From contig JBQLZQ010000046.1 of the NCBI GenBank assembly GCA_052168355.1, positions 1 to 15,232 of the forward strand: DNA of 15,232 nucleotides, read 5' to 3'. Under the pieces are notes generated by a model that was not told the DNA's origin, did not search any database, and was given only the letters and a program-made list of their open reading frames with translations. Source of the stretch: JBQLZQ01 sp052168355. GTDB lineage: Bacteria; Pseudomonadota; Alphaproteobacteria; DSM-16000; Inquilinaceae. The first letter of the stretch is position 1. Each line of letters begins with the position of its first letter. Both the position numbers and the translations under genes were made by a program. Shown piece after piece: positions 1 through 6,379 of the stretch.

Positions 1-160
1 CCTCGTCGACCGCCTCGACCTCCATGGTCGCCTTGTCGGTCTCGATCTCGGCGATGACATCGCCGGCGCTGACGGTGTCGCCTTCCTTCTTGTGCCAGGT
101 GGCCAGCGTCCCTTCGGTCATGGTCGGCGACAAGGCCGGCATCAGGATCTCTATCGGCAT
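1..160 (-). CDS. pdhC: Pyruvate dehydrogenase E2 (dihydrolipoamide acetyltransferase), N-terminal lipoyl domain, partial at window edge
   Basis: Seen: the first 53 codons of a minus-strand gene that continues beyond base 1. They encode a biotinyl/lipoyl domain starting MPIEILMPALSPTMTEG, with the lipoyl-lysine motif ETDKATME (Lys43). A good ribosome site (GGAAAGAGAG) sits just before the ATG at 160. Family knowledge: E2 of the pyruvate dehydrogenase complex carries the swinging lipoyl arm that takes the acetyl group from E1 and passes it to CoA. The gene follows pdhB by 39 nt on the same strand, so it is very likely the third gene of a pdhABC operon. An isolated lipoyl fragment could also be the E2 of another 2-oxo acid dehydrogenase, but its place after pdhA-pdhB makes pdhC the clear choice. 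The catalytic domain is outside the window. Confidence 0.9.
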   Translation of the reverse strand, partial: MPIEILMPALSPTMTEGTLATWHKKEGDTVSAGDVIAEIETDKATMEVEAVDE

Positions 161-199
161 GGTTCTCTCTTTCCCGCGGCGGTCGACACGTCCGGTCGG

Positions 200-1648
200 T
201 CAGCTTCGGTAGCAAACGGTCTTGGCCGCCTTGACGATATGCTCGGCCTGAGGCAGGGCCAGACGCTCGAGATTGGCGGCGTAGGGCAACGGCACGTCGG
301 TGCCGCACACCCGGACCACCGGGGCGTCGAGATGATCGAAGGCGTGTTCCATCATCAGCATGCCCAGTTCGGACCCGATACCGGCAAAGGGCCAGCCTTC
401 CTCGACCGATACCAGCCGGTTGGTCTTCTTGACCGACTTGGTCAACGTCTCGACATCCAGGGGCCGGATGGTGCGCAGATCGACGATTTCCGCCTCGATA
501 CCCTCCTTGGCCAGCGTTTCCGCCGCTTCCAGCGCCTTGCCGACCATGATCGAATAGGCCGCGATGGTCACATCCGCGCCGGCCCGGACCACCTTGGCCC
601 GGCCGATGGGCACGGTGAATTCATCGTCGACCGGAACATCGAAGGTCTGCCCGTACAGAATTTCGTTCTCGAGGAAGATCACCGGATTGGGATCGCGGAT
701 GGCCGACTTGAGCAGACCCTTGGCATCGGCCGCGGACCACGGCGCGACCACCTTGAGCCCCGGCACGTGGCCGTACCAGCTGGCATAATCCTGGCTGTGC
801 TGGGCGGCGACCCGGGACGCCGCGCCATTGGGACCCCGGAAGACGATGGGACACCCCATCTGGCCGCCCGACATATACAGGGTCTTGGCGGCCGAGTTGA
901 TGATCTGGTCGATCGCCTGCATGGCGAAGTTAAAGGTCATGAACTCGACGATCGGCCGCAGCTTTCCAAACGCGGCGCCAACGCCGACACCGGCAAATCC
1001 GTGCTCGGTGATCGGCGTATCGATCACGCGCTTGTCGCCGAACTCCTGCAACAGCCCCTGGCTGACCTTATAAGCACCCTGATACTCGGCCACTTCCTCG
1101 CCCATCAGGAATACCGACGGGTCGCGGCGCATCTCCTCGGCCATCGCGTCGCGCAACGCATCGCGCACCGTCAGGGCCTTGGTTTCCGCGAAATACTTGT
1201 CCTCGTCCGTGGCCGGCGGCGGCTCGGGTGTCGAGGGCGACGCGACCGGGACGGCTTTTTCGGGCGTCGGGGCGATGGCCGGACCTTGATCGGCCTCGGC
1301 CTCGGCCTTGGCCTCCTGGTGACCGTTCGCCGCCGCCTGATCGGCCTGCGGTTCGGCGCCGTTGCCGCCGGCCGGCGCGCTTTTCTCGGCAGCGGCTTCG
1401 TCCTCGCCATCCTCCAGCAGCGTGGCGATGGGTGTGTTCACCGGCACGCCCTCGGTTCCTTCCTCGACCAGGATCCGGCCAAGCGTGCCTTCGTCGACCG
1501 CCTCGACCTCCATGGTCGCCTTGTCGGTTTCGATTTCGGCGATCACGTCGCCGGCCGATACCTCGTCGCCCGGTTTCTTGACCCAGCGCGCAAGCGTGCC
1601 TTCGGTCATGGTCGGCGACAGGGCCGGCATTAGGATTTCGATGGGCAT
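200..1648 (-). CDS. pdhB: Pyruvate dehydrogenase E1 component, beta subunit with N-terminal lipoyl domain
   Basis: Seen: 482 codons. Residues 1–80 are a lipoyl domain (MPIEILMPALSPTMTEG, lipoyl Lys43 in ETDKATME). Residues about 80–150 form an Ala/Pro/Glu-rich flexible linker. From about residue 152 (TKALTVRDALRDAMAEEM) the rest is a transketolase-like E1-beta domain with GEEVAEYQGAYKVSQGL, DTPITEHGFAGVGVGAAF and a C-terminal transketolase domain. Family knowledge: E1-beta forms the alpha2beta2 thiamine-diphosphate enzyme with PdhA that decarboxylates pyruvate and reductively acetylates lipoyl groups; fusion of a lipoyl domain to E1-beta is typical of alphaproteobacteria. The start is supported by GGAG seven bases before the ATG. 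It lies 71 nt after pdhA and 39 nt before pdhC, which implies one operon. Its first 53 codons are nearly identical in DNA to those of pdhC. Confidence 0.97.
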   Translation of the reverse strand: MPIEILMPALSPTMTEGTLARWVKKPGDEVSAGDVIAEIETDKATMEVEAVDEGTLGRILVEEGTEGVPVNTPIATLLEDGEDEAAAEKSAPAGGNGAEPQADQAAANGHQEAKAEAEADQGPAIAPTPEKAVPVASPSTPEPPPATDEDKYFAETKALTVRDALRDAMAEEMRRDPSVFLMGEEVAEYQGAYKVSQGLLQEFGDKRVIDTPITEHGFAGVGVGAAFGKLRPIVEFMTFNFAMQAIDQIINSAAKTLYMSGGQMGCPIVFRGPNGAASRVAAQHSQDYASWYGHVPGLKVVAPWSAADAKGLLKSAIRDPNPVIFLENEILYGQTFDVPVDDEFTVPIGRAKVVRAGADVTIAAYSIMVGKALEAAETLAKEGIEAEIVDLRTIRPLDVETLTKSVKKTNRLVSVEEGWPFAGIGSELGMLMMEHAFDHLDAPVVRVCGTDVPLPYAANLERLALPQAEHIVKAAKTVCYRS

Positions 1649-1665
1649 TCCGCTACTCCGGCGTG

Positions 1666-1694
1666 GGAAGCGGCGGACCGCTGGCCGCGCTTCC
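1666..1694 (-). other. Hairpin in pdhA–pdhB intergenic RNA
   Basis: The arms GGAAGCG (1666–1672) and CGCTTCC (1688–1694) are perfect complements around a 15-base loop. The structure lies between the pdhA stop and the pdhB ribosome site (GGAG at 1656–1659). There is no T tract on the minus strand, so it is not an intrinsic terminator. It could tune translation of pdhB or act as a processing site, but that is inference. Confidence 0.35.
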
Positions 1695-1719
1695 GCTCTT
1701 ACAAATCTGAGTCAGCCTT

Positions 1720-2757
1720 TCAGGCGTCCACAAGCACGTCTGTCCACAGTTCCTCGACATCGGGCTCGGGGCTCTGCTGGGCGAATTCGGCGGCGTCGTT
1801 GACGCGGGCGCGCACCTCCTTGTCGATGGCCTTCAGCGCCTCTTCGTCGCTGTGGTCGCCGTCGATCAACCGATGCCTGACCATCTCGATGGGATCGGAC
1901 GTCTCGCGCATCTTGGTCACCTCGTCCCGGGTCCGGTACTTGGCCGGATCGGACATGGAATGGCCGCGATAGCGGTAGGTCATCATCTCCAGGATGGTCG
2001 GGCCCTTGCCCTGACGGGCATGCTCCAACGCCCGCTGGCCGGCCTCGCGCACCGCCAGCACGTCCATGCCGTCGACCTGCTCGCCGGGGATGCCGTAGGC
2101 CTCGCCCCTGATGTGCAGGTCGGGATTGGCGGATGCCCGCGCGACCGACGTGCCCATGCCGTACTTGTTGTTCTCGATCACATAAACGACCGGCAGCTTC
2201 CACAGCGCCGCCATGTTGAAACTTTCGTAGACCTGTCCCTGATTGACCGCGCCGTCGCCCAGATAGGTCATGCACACGCCGCCATCCTCGCTGTAGCGAT
2301 GCGCGAACGCCAAGCCGGTGCCGATCGGCACCTGGGCCGCGACGATGCCATGGCCGCCGTAGAATTTCTTCTCCCGGCTGAACATGTGCATGGAGCCGCC
2401 CTTGCCCTTCGAATAGCCCCCCCGGCGCCCGGTCAGCTCAGCCATAACGCCGCGCGGATCCATGCCGCAGGCCAGCATGTGGCCATGGTCGCGGTAGCCG
2501 GTGATGACGCTGTCGCCCTCCTTGGACGCCGACTGCATGCCCACGACCACCGCTTCCTGACCGATATAGAGATGGCAGAAACCGCCGATCAGGCCCATGC
2601 CGTAGAGCTGCCCGGCTTTTTCCTCAAACCGGCGGATCAGCAACATTTCCCGATAGTAGTGGAGCAGTTCGTCCTTGGACGCTTGGGGGGACGCCTGGGG
2701 AGACGCCTGACCCTCTCCCGCCTTGGCTTTTTGTCCGCCTTTCTTTGTGGACGCCAA
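1720..2757 (-). CDS. pdhA: Pyruvate dehydrogenase E1 component, alpha subunit (TTG start)
   Basis: Seen: 345 codons. A Lys/Gln/Ala-rich N-terminal tail with an ASPQASPQAS repeat (residues 18–27) precedes the E1-alpha fold: LLIRRFEEKAGQLYG, GFCHLYIGQEA, the thiamine-diphosphate motif from GDGAVNQG (167–174) to ENN (195–197), and the activation-loop sequence YRYRGHSMSDPAKYR. Family knowledge: this subunit binds thiamine diphosphate and Mg and, with PdhB, decarboxylates pyruvate. The start chosen is TTG at 2757 because a near-perfect ribosome site GGGAGGG ends four bases before it; there is no suitable in-frame ATG. An in-frame GTG at 2790 would add 11 residues but lacks such a site. The frame stays open far upstream (to 4104), but that part is antisense to the transporter. 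It heads the pdhABC operon. In related genomes ftsB is often the upstream neighbour; here about 5.8 kb of other DNA intervenes. Confidence 0.95.
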   Translation of the reverse strand: MASTKKGGQKAKAGEGQASPQASPQASKDELLHYYREMLLIRRFEEKAGQLYGMGLIGGFCHLYIGQEAVVVGMQSASKEGDSVITGYRDHGHMLACGMDPRGVMAELTGRRGGYSKGKGGSMHMFSREKKFYGGHGIVAAQVPIGTGLAFAHRYSEDGGVCMTYLGDGAVNQGQVYESFNMAALWKLPVVYVIENNKYGMGTSVARASANPDLHIRGEAYGIPGEQVDGMDVLAVREAGQRALEHARQGKGPTILEMMTYRYRGHSMSDPAKYRTRDEVTKMRETSDPIEMVRHRLIDGDHSDEEALKAIDKEVRARVNDAAEFAQQSPEPDVEELWTDVLVDA

Positions 2758-3066
2758 ACGACCCTCCCGACTGTTTTCGACGCCAGGCACGATGGGAAGT
2801 GCGGGGCATCCACGGCTTGTCTGTCCTACAGCTAGCGTGACCAAGGGCTTTTTGCAAGCTGGCTTGGGCGGGGTACCGGCCCCGGCAATCCAGGCCCGCG
2901 TGACCGGACGTTGCCGGACCGCCGATCGAGGAATTCGGTCCCAGGACAGGATCCGATGCGATCGCCATGCCTCTTGCCGCGACCTTCCCGGGCCGGCACA
3001 CTGAACTGCCAACACACGGCGCGTCCGTCCCGGACGGGCGTACAACAACAGTGGGGGACTCTGCCC
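2758..3066. promoter_or_regulatory. Divergent intergenic region between pdhA (minus) and the sugar ABC operon (plus)
   Basis: These 309 bases carry no gene I can support and must hold promoters for both directions. On the plus strand a weak sigma70-like pair is TTGCCG (2974–2979), 17 bases, CACACT (2997–3002). A small perfect hairpin CGTCCG-TCC-CGGACG (3022–3036) lies in the presumed leader, 30 bases before the first transporter start, and could be an operator or mRNA structure. The ribosome site of the plus gene is GGGGGA at about 3053–3058. On the minus strand I see only a poor pair (TTGCAA, then TAGCTG after 17 bases). Both promoter suggestions are guesses. Confidence 0.4.
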
Positions 3067-3999
3067 GTGTTCAAGAAACTGCTCATGCTCGGCTCCGGCG
3101 CGCTGCTGGCCTTGGCCATCCCGGCGTCGGCCCAGGCCGCGACCTATTACTGGATCTCCCACGGCTCGCCGGCGGACCCGGTCTGGACCTATTTCCTCGA
3201 GGGCGCCAACCAGTGGGCCGACGACACCGGCAACACGGTCAACACCTCGTTCCACAGCAACGACGTCGCCTCCCATCAAGAGGCGCTGCGGGCGGCCATC
3301 GCCGCGGGCGCCGACGGCATCGTCACCAGCAGCCCCGATCCCGGAAGCCTGGTCGAGATCGCCGCGGAGGCCAACGCCGCCGGGATCCCGATCATCAACT
3401 TCAACACACCCGACCCGACCGCCAGCTTCGATGCCTATGTCGGCGGCGACAACGTGGTCTTCGGCCGGAACTGGGCCCAGTACCTGGTCGACAACGGCCT
3501 GGTCGAAAGCGGCGATTTCGTGTGGATGCCGGTCGAGGTGCCCGGCGCCACCTACGGCGTCCAGGAGGAAGAGGGCATCGCCAGCGTCTTCGAGCCGCTG
3601 GGCATCACCTGGGAGGTGACCGACGCCACCCTCGACCAGGCCGAGATCATCACCCGCATGGTCGACTATCTGACCGCCAACCGCGACCGGATCGACGCCA
3701 TCATCGGCCTTGGCGATCTGGTGACCGGCAGCGTCCGGCGCGTGTTCGACCAGTCCGGCATCGCGCCGGGCGAGATCCCGGTCGTCGGCTGGGGCAATTC
3801 GCTCGACACGACCCAGTCGGTGCTCGCCGGCTATGTGAACGCCGCCCAGTGGCAGGATCCCCAGGCGACCAGCTACGTCGCCCTGTCCCTGGCGGCGATG
3901 GCGGCCAGCGGCATCCCGCCCGGGTTCGACGTCATCACCGGCGCCCTTTACGAAGCCGACACCGCCCAGATCTACGACGACATCCTTTCGGGCAACTGA
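3067..3999 (+). CDS. Sugar ABC transporter periplasmic substrate-binding protein (CUT2 / ribose-binding type)
   Basis: Seen: 310 codons from a GTG at 3067. The N-terminus MFKKLLMLGSGALLALAIPA is a classic signal peptide with likely cleavage after AQA (residue 24), which fixes the start; GGGGGA precedes it by eight bases. Longer in-frame starts would bury the signal. The mature protein has the type I periplasmic-binding fold: ISHGSPADPVWTYF, EALRAAIAAGADGIVTSSPD, AGIPIINFNTP, YVGGDNVVFG, and later IIGLGDLVTGSVRRVF and IPVVGWGNS. Family knowledge: such proteins capture simple sugars or cyclitols in the periplasm and hand them to an RbsC-like permease. It is the first gene of the operon, followed by permease and ATPase in the frcB-frcC-frcA order. 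The actual sugar cannot be read from the sequence; fructose, ribose, inositol and rhizopine-like ligands are all possible. Confidence 0.9.
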   Translation: MFKKLLMLGSGALLALAIPASAQAATYYWISHGSPADPVWTYFLEGANQWADDTGNTVNTSFHSNDVASHQEALRAAIAAGADGIVTSSPDPGSLVEIAAEANAAGIPIINFNTPDPTASFDAYVGGDNVVFGRNWAQYLVDNGLVESGDFVWMPVEVPGATYGVQEEEGIASVFEPLGITWEVTDATLDQAEIITRMVDYLTANRDRIDAIIGLGDLVTGSVRRVFDQSGIAPGEIPVVGWGNSLDTTQSVLAGYVNAAQWQDPQATSYVALSLAAMAASGIPPGFDVITGALYEADTAQIYDDILSGN

Positions 4000-4008
4000 T
4001 CCGACGGG

Positions 4009-4035
4009 CGGGGATCGCGGCCGTCGCGATCCCCG
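4009..4035 (+). other. Strong intra-operon hairpin after the binding-protein gene
   Basis: An 11-bp perfect stem (4009–4019 with 4025–4035; core GGGGATCGCG / CGCGATCCCC) encloses the five-base loop GCCGT. It starts ten bases after the binding-protein stop and lies about 40 bases before the permease start. No T tract follows, so it is not a normal terminator. In many transporter operons such a structure protects the upstream mRNA from 3' decay and keeps the binding protein more abundant than the membrane parts; that role is inferred here. Confidence 0.6.
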
Positions 4036-4075
4036 GCTCCGTTCCGGCACGGCCCCGGCCGGCGCCCGTCTGCGG

Positions 4076-5065
4076 ATGAACGGATTCTCCATGCAAAACC
4101 GCACCGTCCTTCAGCGCTTCATCGCCAGGCCCGAGTTCGGGCCGCTGGTTCTGCTGGTGGTCGAGCTGATCGTCTTCCAGTCCATCAACCCCAACTTTCT
4201 GTCGATCCAGAACATCAGCAACACCCTGGCGTTCACCGTCGAGCTGGGGCTGATCGCCCTGGCCATGACCCTGCTGATGACATCGGGGGAGTTCGACCTG
4301 TCGGTCGGATCGCTGTTCGGGTTCTCGCCGGTGCTGATGTGGACCCTGTTCAACGGCGGTGTGGCGTCGCTGGAAGTCTCGTTCCTGACGGCCATGGCCG
4401 TCGCCGCGCTGATCGGCGCGGTCAGCGGCCTGTTCGTCACCCGGCTCAAGATCCCGTCGTTCCTCGTCACCCTGGGCATGCTGCTGGTGGTGCGCGGCAC
4501 CGCCCTGTACATCACCGACGGCTTTCCGCAGCGGACGTGGCGGGCCGACGACCAGTGGCTGGCCCAGGTCCTGGTCGGCGATTTCTATATCGGCGACATG
4601 CGCGTCTACATGTCGCTGTTCTGGTTCATCGCAGCCGCCCTGATCCTGAATTACGTCCTGACGGGCAGCAAGGCCGGCAACTGGATCCTGGCCTCGGGCG
4701 GCAACGCCGACGCGGCCCGGGCGCGCGGCGTCAACGTCGCCCGCACCAAGGTCAGCCTGTTCGTGCTGTCCGCCATGATGGCCGCCTTCGCCGGCATCAT
4801 CAGCTCGATCCGCACCTCCGCCGCCAACCCCAACAGCGGTACCGGCTACGAGCTGGAGGTCATCGCCATGGTGGTCATCGGCGGCACCGCCCTGACCGGC
4901 GGAAGGGGGACCATTATCGGCACCGTCCTGGGCATCTTCATCCTGCGCATCATGCGCAACGGCATCGTGCTGATCGGCGTGCCGGGGCTGGCCTACAACA
5001 TCTTTATCGGCGCCATCATCCTGGGGATGATGGCCCTGCATTCGTGGCTCGAGCGCCGCCACTAG
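4076..5065 (+). CDS. Sugar ABC transporter permease (RbsC/FrcC-like, BPD_transp_2 family)
   Basis: Seen: 329 codons, strongly hydrophobic with about eight to ten membrane segments. Family marks are SGEFDLSVGSLFGFSPVL (near residues 70–87, equivalent to the GGIDLSVGS motif of RbsC), IPSFLVTLGMLLVVRGTALY, SGGNADAARARGVNVARTK (the cytoplasmic loop that contacts the ATPase) and VVIGGTALTGGRGTIIGTVLG. Family knowledge: it forms the dimeric channel in the inner membrane for a CUT2 sugar importer. The ATG at 4076 has no clear ribosome site; an in-frame ATG at 4091 follows ACGGA by six bases and may be the true start (324 codons). It sits between the binding protein and the ATPase (15 nt to the latter), as in frcBCA-type operons. 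Confidence 0.92.
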   Translation: MNGFSMQNRTVLQRFIARPEFGPLVLLVVELIVFQSINPNFLSIQNISNTLAFTVELGLIALAMTLLMTSGEFDLSVGSLFGFSPVLMWTLFNGGVASLEVSFLTAMAVAALIGAVSGLFVTRLKIPSFLVTLGMLLVVRGTALYITDGFPQRTWRADDQWLAQVLVGDFYIGDMRVYMSLFWFIAAALILNYVLTGSKAGNWILASGGNADAARARGVNVARTKVSLFVLSAMMAAFAGIISSIRTSAANPNSGTGYELEVIAMVVIGGTALTGGRGTIIGTVLGIFILRIMRNGIVLIGVPGLAYNIFIGAIILGMMALHSWLERRH

Positions 5066-5080
5066 AGAGGACCCGGGATC

Positions 5081-5875
5081 ATGGCGTCTGAACTGATCCG
5101 CATGGAGCACATCAGCAAGGCCTACGGCCGCGTCCAGGCGCTGGAGGACGTGACCCTGACCGTCAACGAGCGGGAGATCGTCGGCCTGCTCGGCGACAAC
5201 GGCGCCGGCAAGTCGACGCTCATCAAGATCCTGTCCGGCGCGGTGCCGGCGAGCGGCGGCGCCATCTATATCCGCGGCCGGAAGGTCCAGATCAACAGCA
5301 CCACCGACGCCATCGCCCACGGCATCGAGACGATCTATCAGGATTCCGCCCTGGTCACCCAGCTGTCCATCGCCCGCAACCTGTTTCTGGGCCGGGAAAA
5401 GATCAAGGGGCCGCGGTTTCTCAACCGGCTGGATATGGAAGCCATGGAGCGGGTCTCCCGCGACCTGCTGAAGGAGGTCGGCATCAGCAAGAACATCCCG
5501 CCCTCCACGCCCATCGGGTCCCTGTCCGGCGGTGAGCGTCAGGCGGTGGCCATCGCCCGGGCCATGCATTTCGACAGCGACCTCATCATCCTGGACGAGC
5601 CGACCAACAATCTGGGCGTGGCGGAAACCCAAGGCGTGCTGCAGTTCGTGCGCGGCGCACGGGATTCCGGCCATTCCTGCATCTTCATCGCCCACAACAT
5701 CCACCATGTCTTTCAGGTGGTGGACCGCATCGTGGTGATGCGGCGCGGCCGCGTGGTGGCCGACGCCATCGACCCGCGCCGGACCAGCGTCGAGGAGGTC
5801 GAGCGGGTGATCACCGGCATGGCCGAGACCCCGGCGTCCGCCCCCGCCCCGGCCGAACGCCATCCCGACGCCTGA
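5081..5875 (+). CDS. Sugar ABC transporter ATP-binding protein (single-domain, FrcA-like)
   Basis: Seen: 264 codons with a complete ABC ATPase: Walker A GDNGAGKST (38–46), Q-loop Gln87, signature LSGGERQ (148–154), Walker B LIILDE (168–173) and switch His205 in FIAHNIHHVFQ. A Pro/Ala-rich tail follows residue 245. Family knowledge: it powers import by the permease encoded just before it. Most CUT2 ATPases (RbsA type) have two fused nucleotide-binding domains; this one has a single domain and would work as a homodimer, as in FrcA-type systems. GAGAGG ahead of the ATG gives the ribosome site. The last about 46 codons and about 95 bases after the stop have a diverged, frameshifted copy at 7795–8015, so this 3' end has taken part in a rearrangement. 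No kinase or regulator gene follows. Confidence 0.94.
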   Translation: MASELIRMEHISKAYGRVQALEDVTLTVNEREIVGLLGDNGAGKSTLIKILSGAVPASGGAIYIRGRKVQINSTTDAIAHGIETIYQDSALVTQLSIARNLFLGREKIKGPRFLNRLDMEAMERVSRDLLKEVGISKNIPPSTPIGSLSGGERQAVAIARAMHFDSDLIILDEPTNNLGVAETQGVLQFVRGARDSGHSCIFIAHNIHHVFQVVDRIVVMRRGRVVADAIDPRRTSVEEVERVITGMAETPASAPAPAERHPDA

Positions 5876-5970
5876 CCGTCGGCGCCGGGTGGATCGGTTG
5901 GTTTTGCCGACCACACAAACGGCTGAGTTCTGGTATATCCCGCGGCGCGGCGGACGTCCGGATCGAGCCC
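5737..5970 (+). repeat. Direct repeat copy 1: 3' end of ABC ATPase gene plus downstream DNA
   Basis: This stretch matches 7795–8015. Two blocks are well conserved: 5762–5827 against 7821–7886 (5 mismatches in 66, coding here) and 5913–5970 against 7958–8015 (4 mismatches in 58, non-coding here). The part between them has diverged and differs in length. Similarity stops after GATCGAGCCC in both copies. The gap between copies holds the orphan gene and IS3 debris. Confidence 0.9.
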
Positions 5971-6379
5971 TTTCGAGGCGTGAAGCCTTCGGCGTCAATA
6001 TCTGATATGGACGGCCGCGCTGCCATCAACCATCAGGCTGAATTCGTCCGCCACCCGCCGTTTTCTGGCTCTACAAATGGGACCTCAACTCATAGAACTA
6101 CCGGCTCCCAACTTGTTCGCGGTGATTAATTCGATGACGGTCTTTTGCCGTCAATTTTTGCTACATTGTTCGTCTAGCCAAAACCGCTAATGTAAGCGTA
6201 AGAAACGACCACTTTTGATTAAAATTCCGCTCTGGAACAGATTATCGGTGGCACCGCATTTGATCATCAACATTCGTCCATAATTCAGCGATTTATCGGC
6301 ATATTCTGTGAATAGATCGAATATTTAATAGATGCCACAGCCGTAATAATTATGGTTATAACATCGAGTGGAGAGTCAT
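5876..6379. other. Long intergenic region; GC-to-AT transition into the accessory patch
   Basis: No gene is supported here. Bases 5876–5970 belong to repeat copy 1. About 5971–6060 is still GC-rich. From about 6060 the DNA becomes clearly AT-rich and stays so through the orphan gene, which suggests the left edge of imported DNA lies near there. A terminator-like hairpin sits at 6135–6159. The last 200 bases must hold the orphan's promoter; candidates such as TTGATT (near 6217) with GATTAT 19 bases on, or TATAAC (near 6358), lack a convincing partner, so I call none. The orphan's ribosome site GGAGAG is at 6370–6375. Confidence 0.6.
6135..6159 (+). terminator. Probable rho-independent terminator for plus-strand transcription
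   Basis: The stem TGACGG (6135–6140) / CCGTCA (6148–6153) with loop TCTTTTG is followed by A and five T residues. The T run lies on the right side only, so it would stop transcription coming from the ABC operon 260 bases upstream and insulate the orphan gene. The stem is only six pairs plus a possible T-G pair, so strength is moderate. Confidence 0.5.

Noticed and set aside
92..1633. 513-codon open frame on the plus strand opposite pdhB
   Set aside because: It is the reverse complement of the well-supported pdhB, with low-complexity composition.
2758..4104. Upstream in-frame extension of pdhA to 4104
   Set aside because: The added 449 residues are antisense to the transporter genes. The E1-alpha family fold begins only near residue 28 of the TTG-started protein.
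5976..5993. Terminator directly after the ABC operon (AGGC-GTGAA-GCCT)
   Set aside because: The stem is only four to five pairs and no T run follows. The hairpin at 6135–6159 is better.
3935..5998. 687-codon open frame on the minus strand
   Set aside because: It is the antisense of the permease and ATPase genes. Its protein is Asp/Gly/His/Arg repeats typical of a high-GC shadow frame, with no fold or motif.
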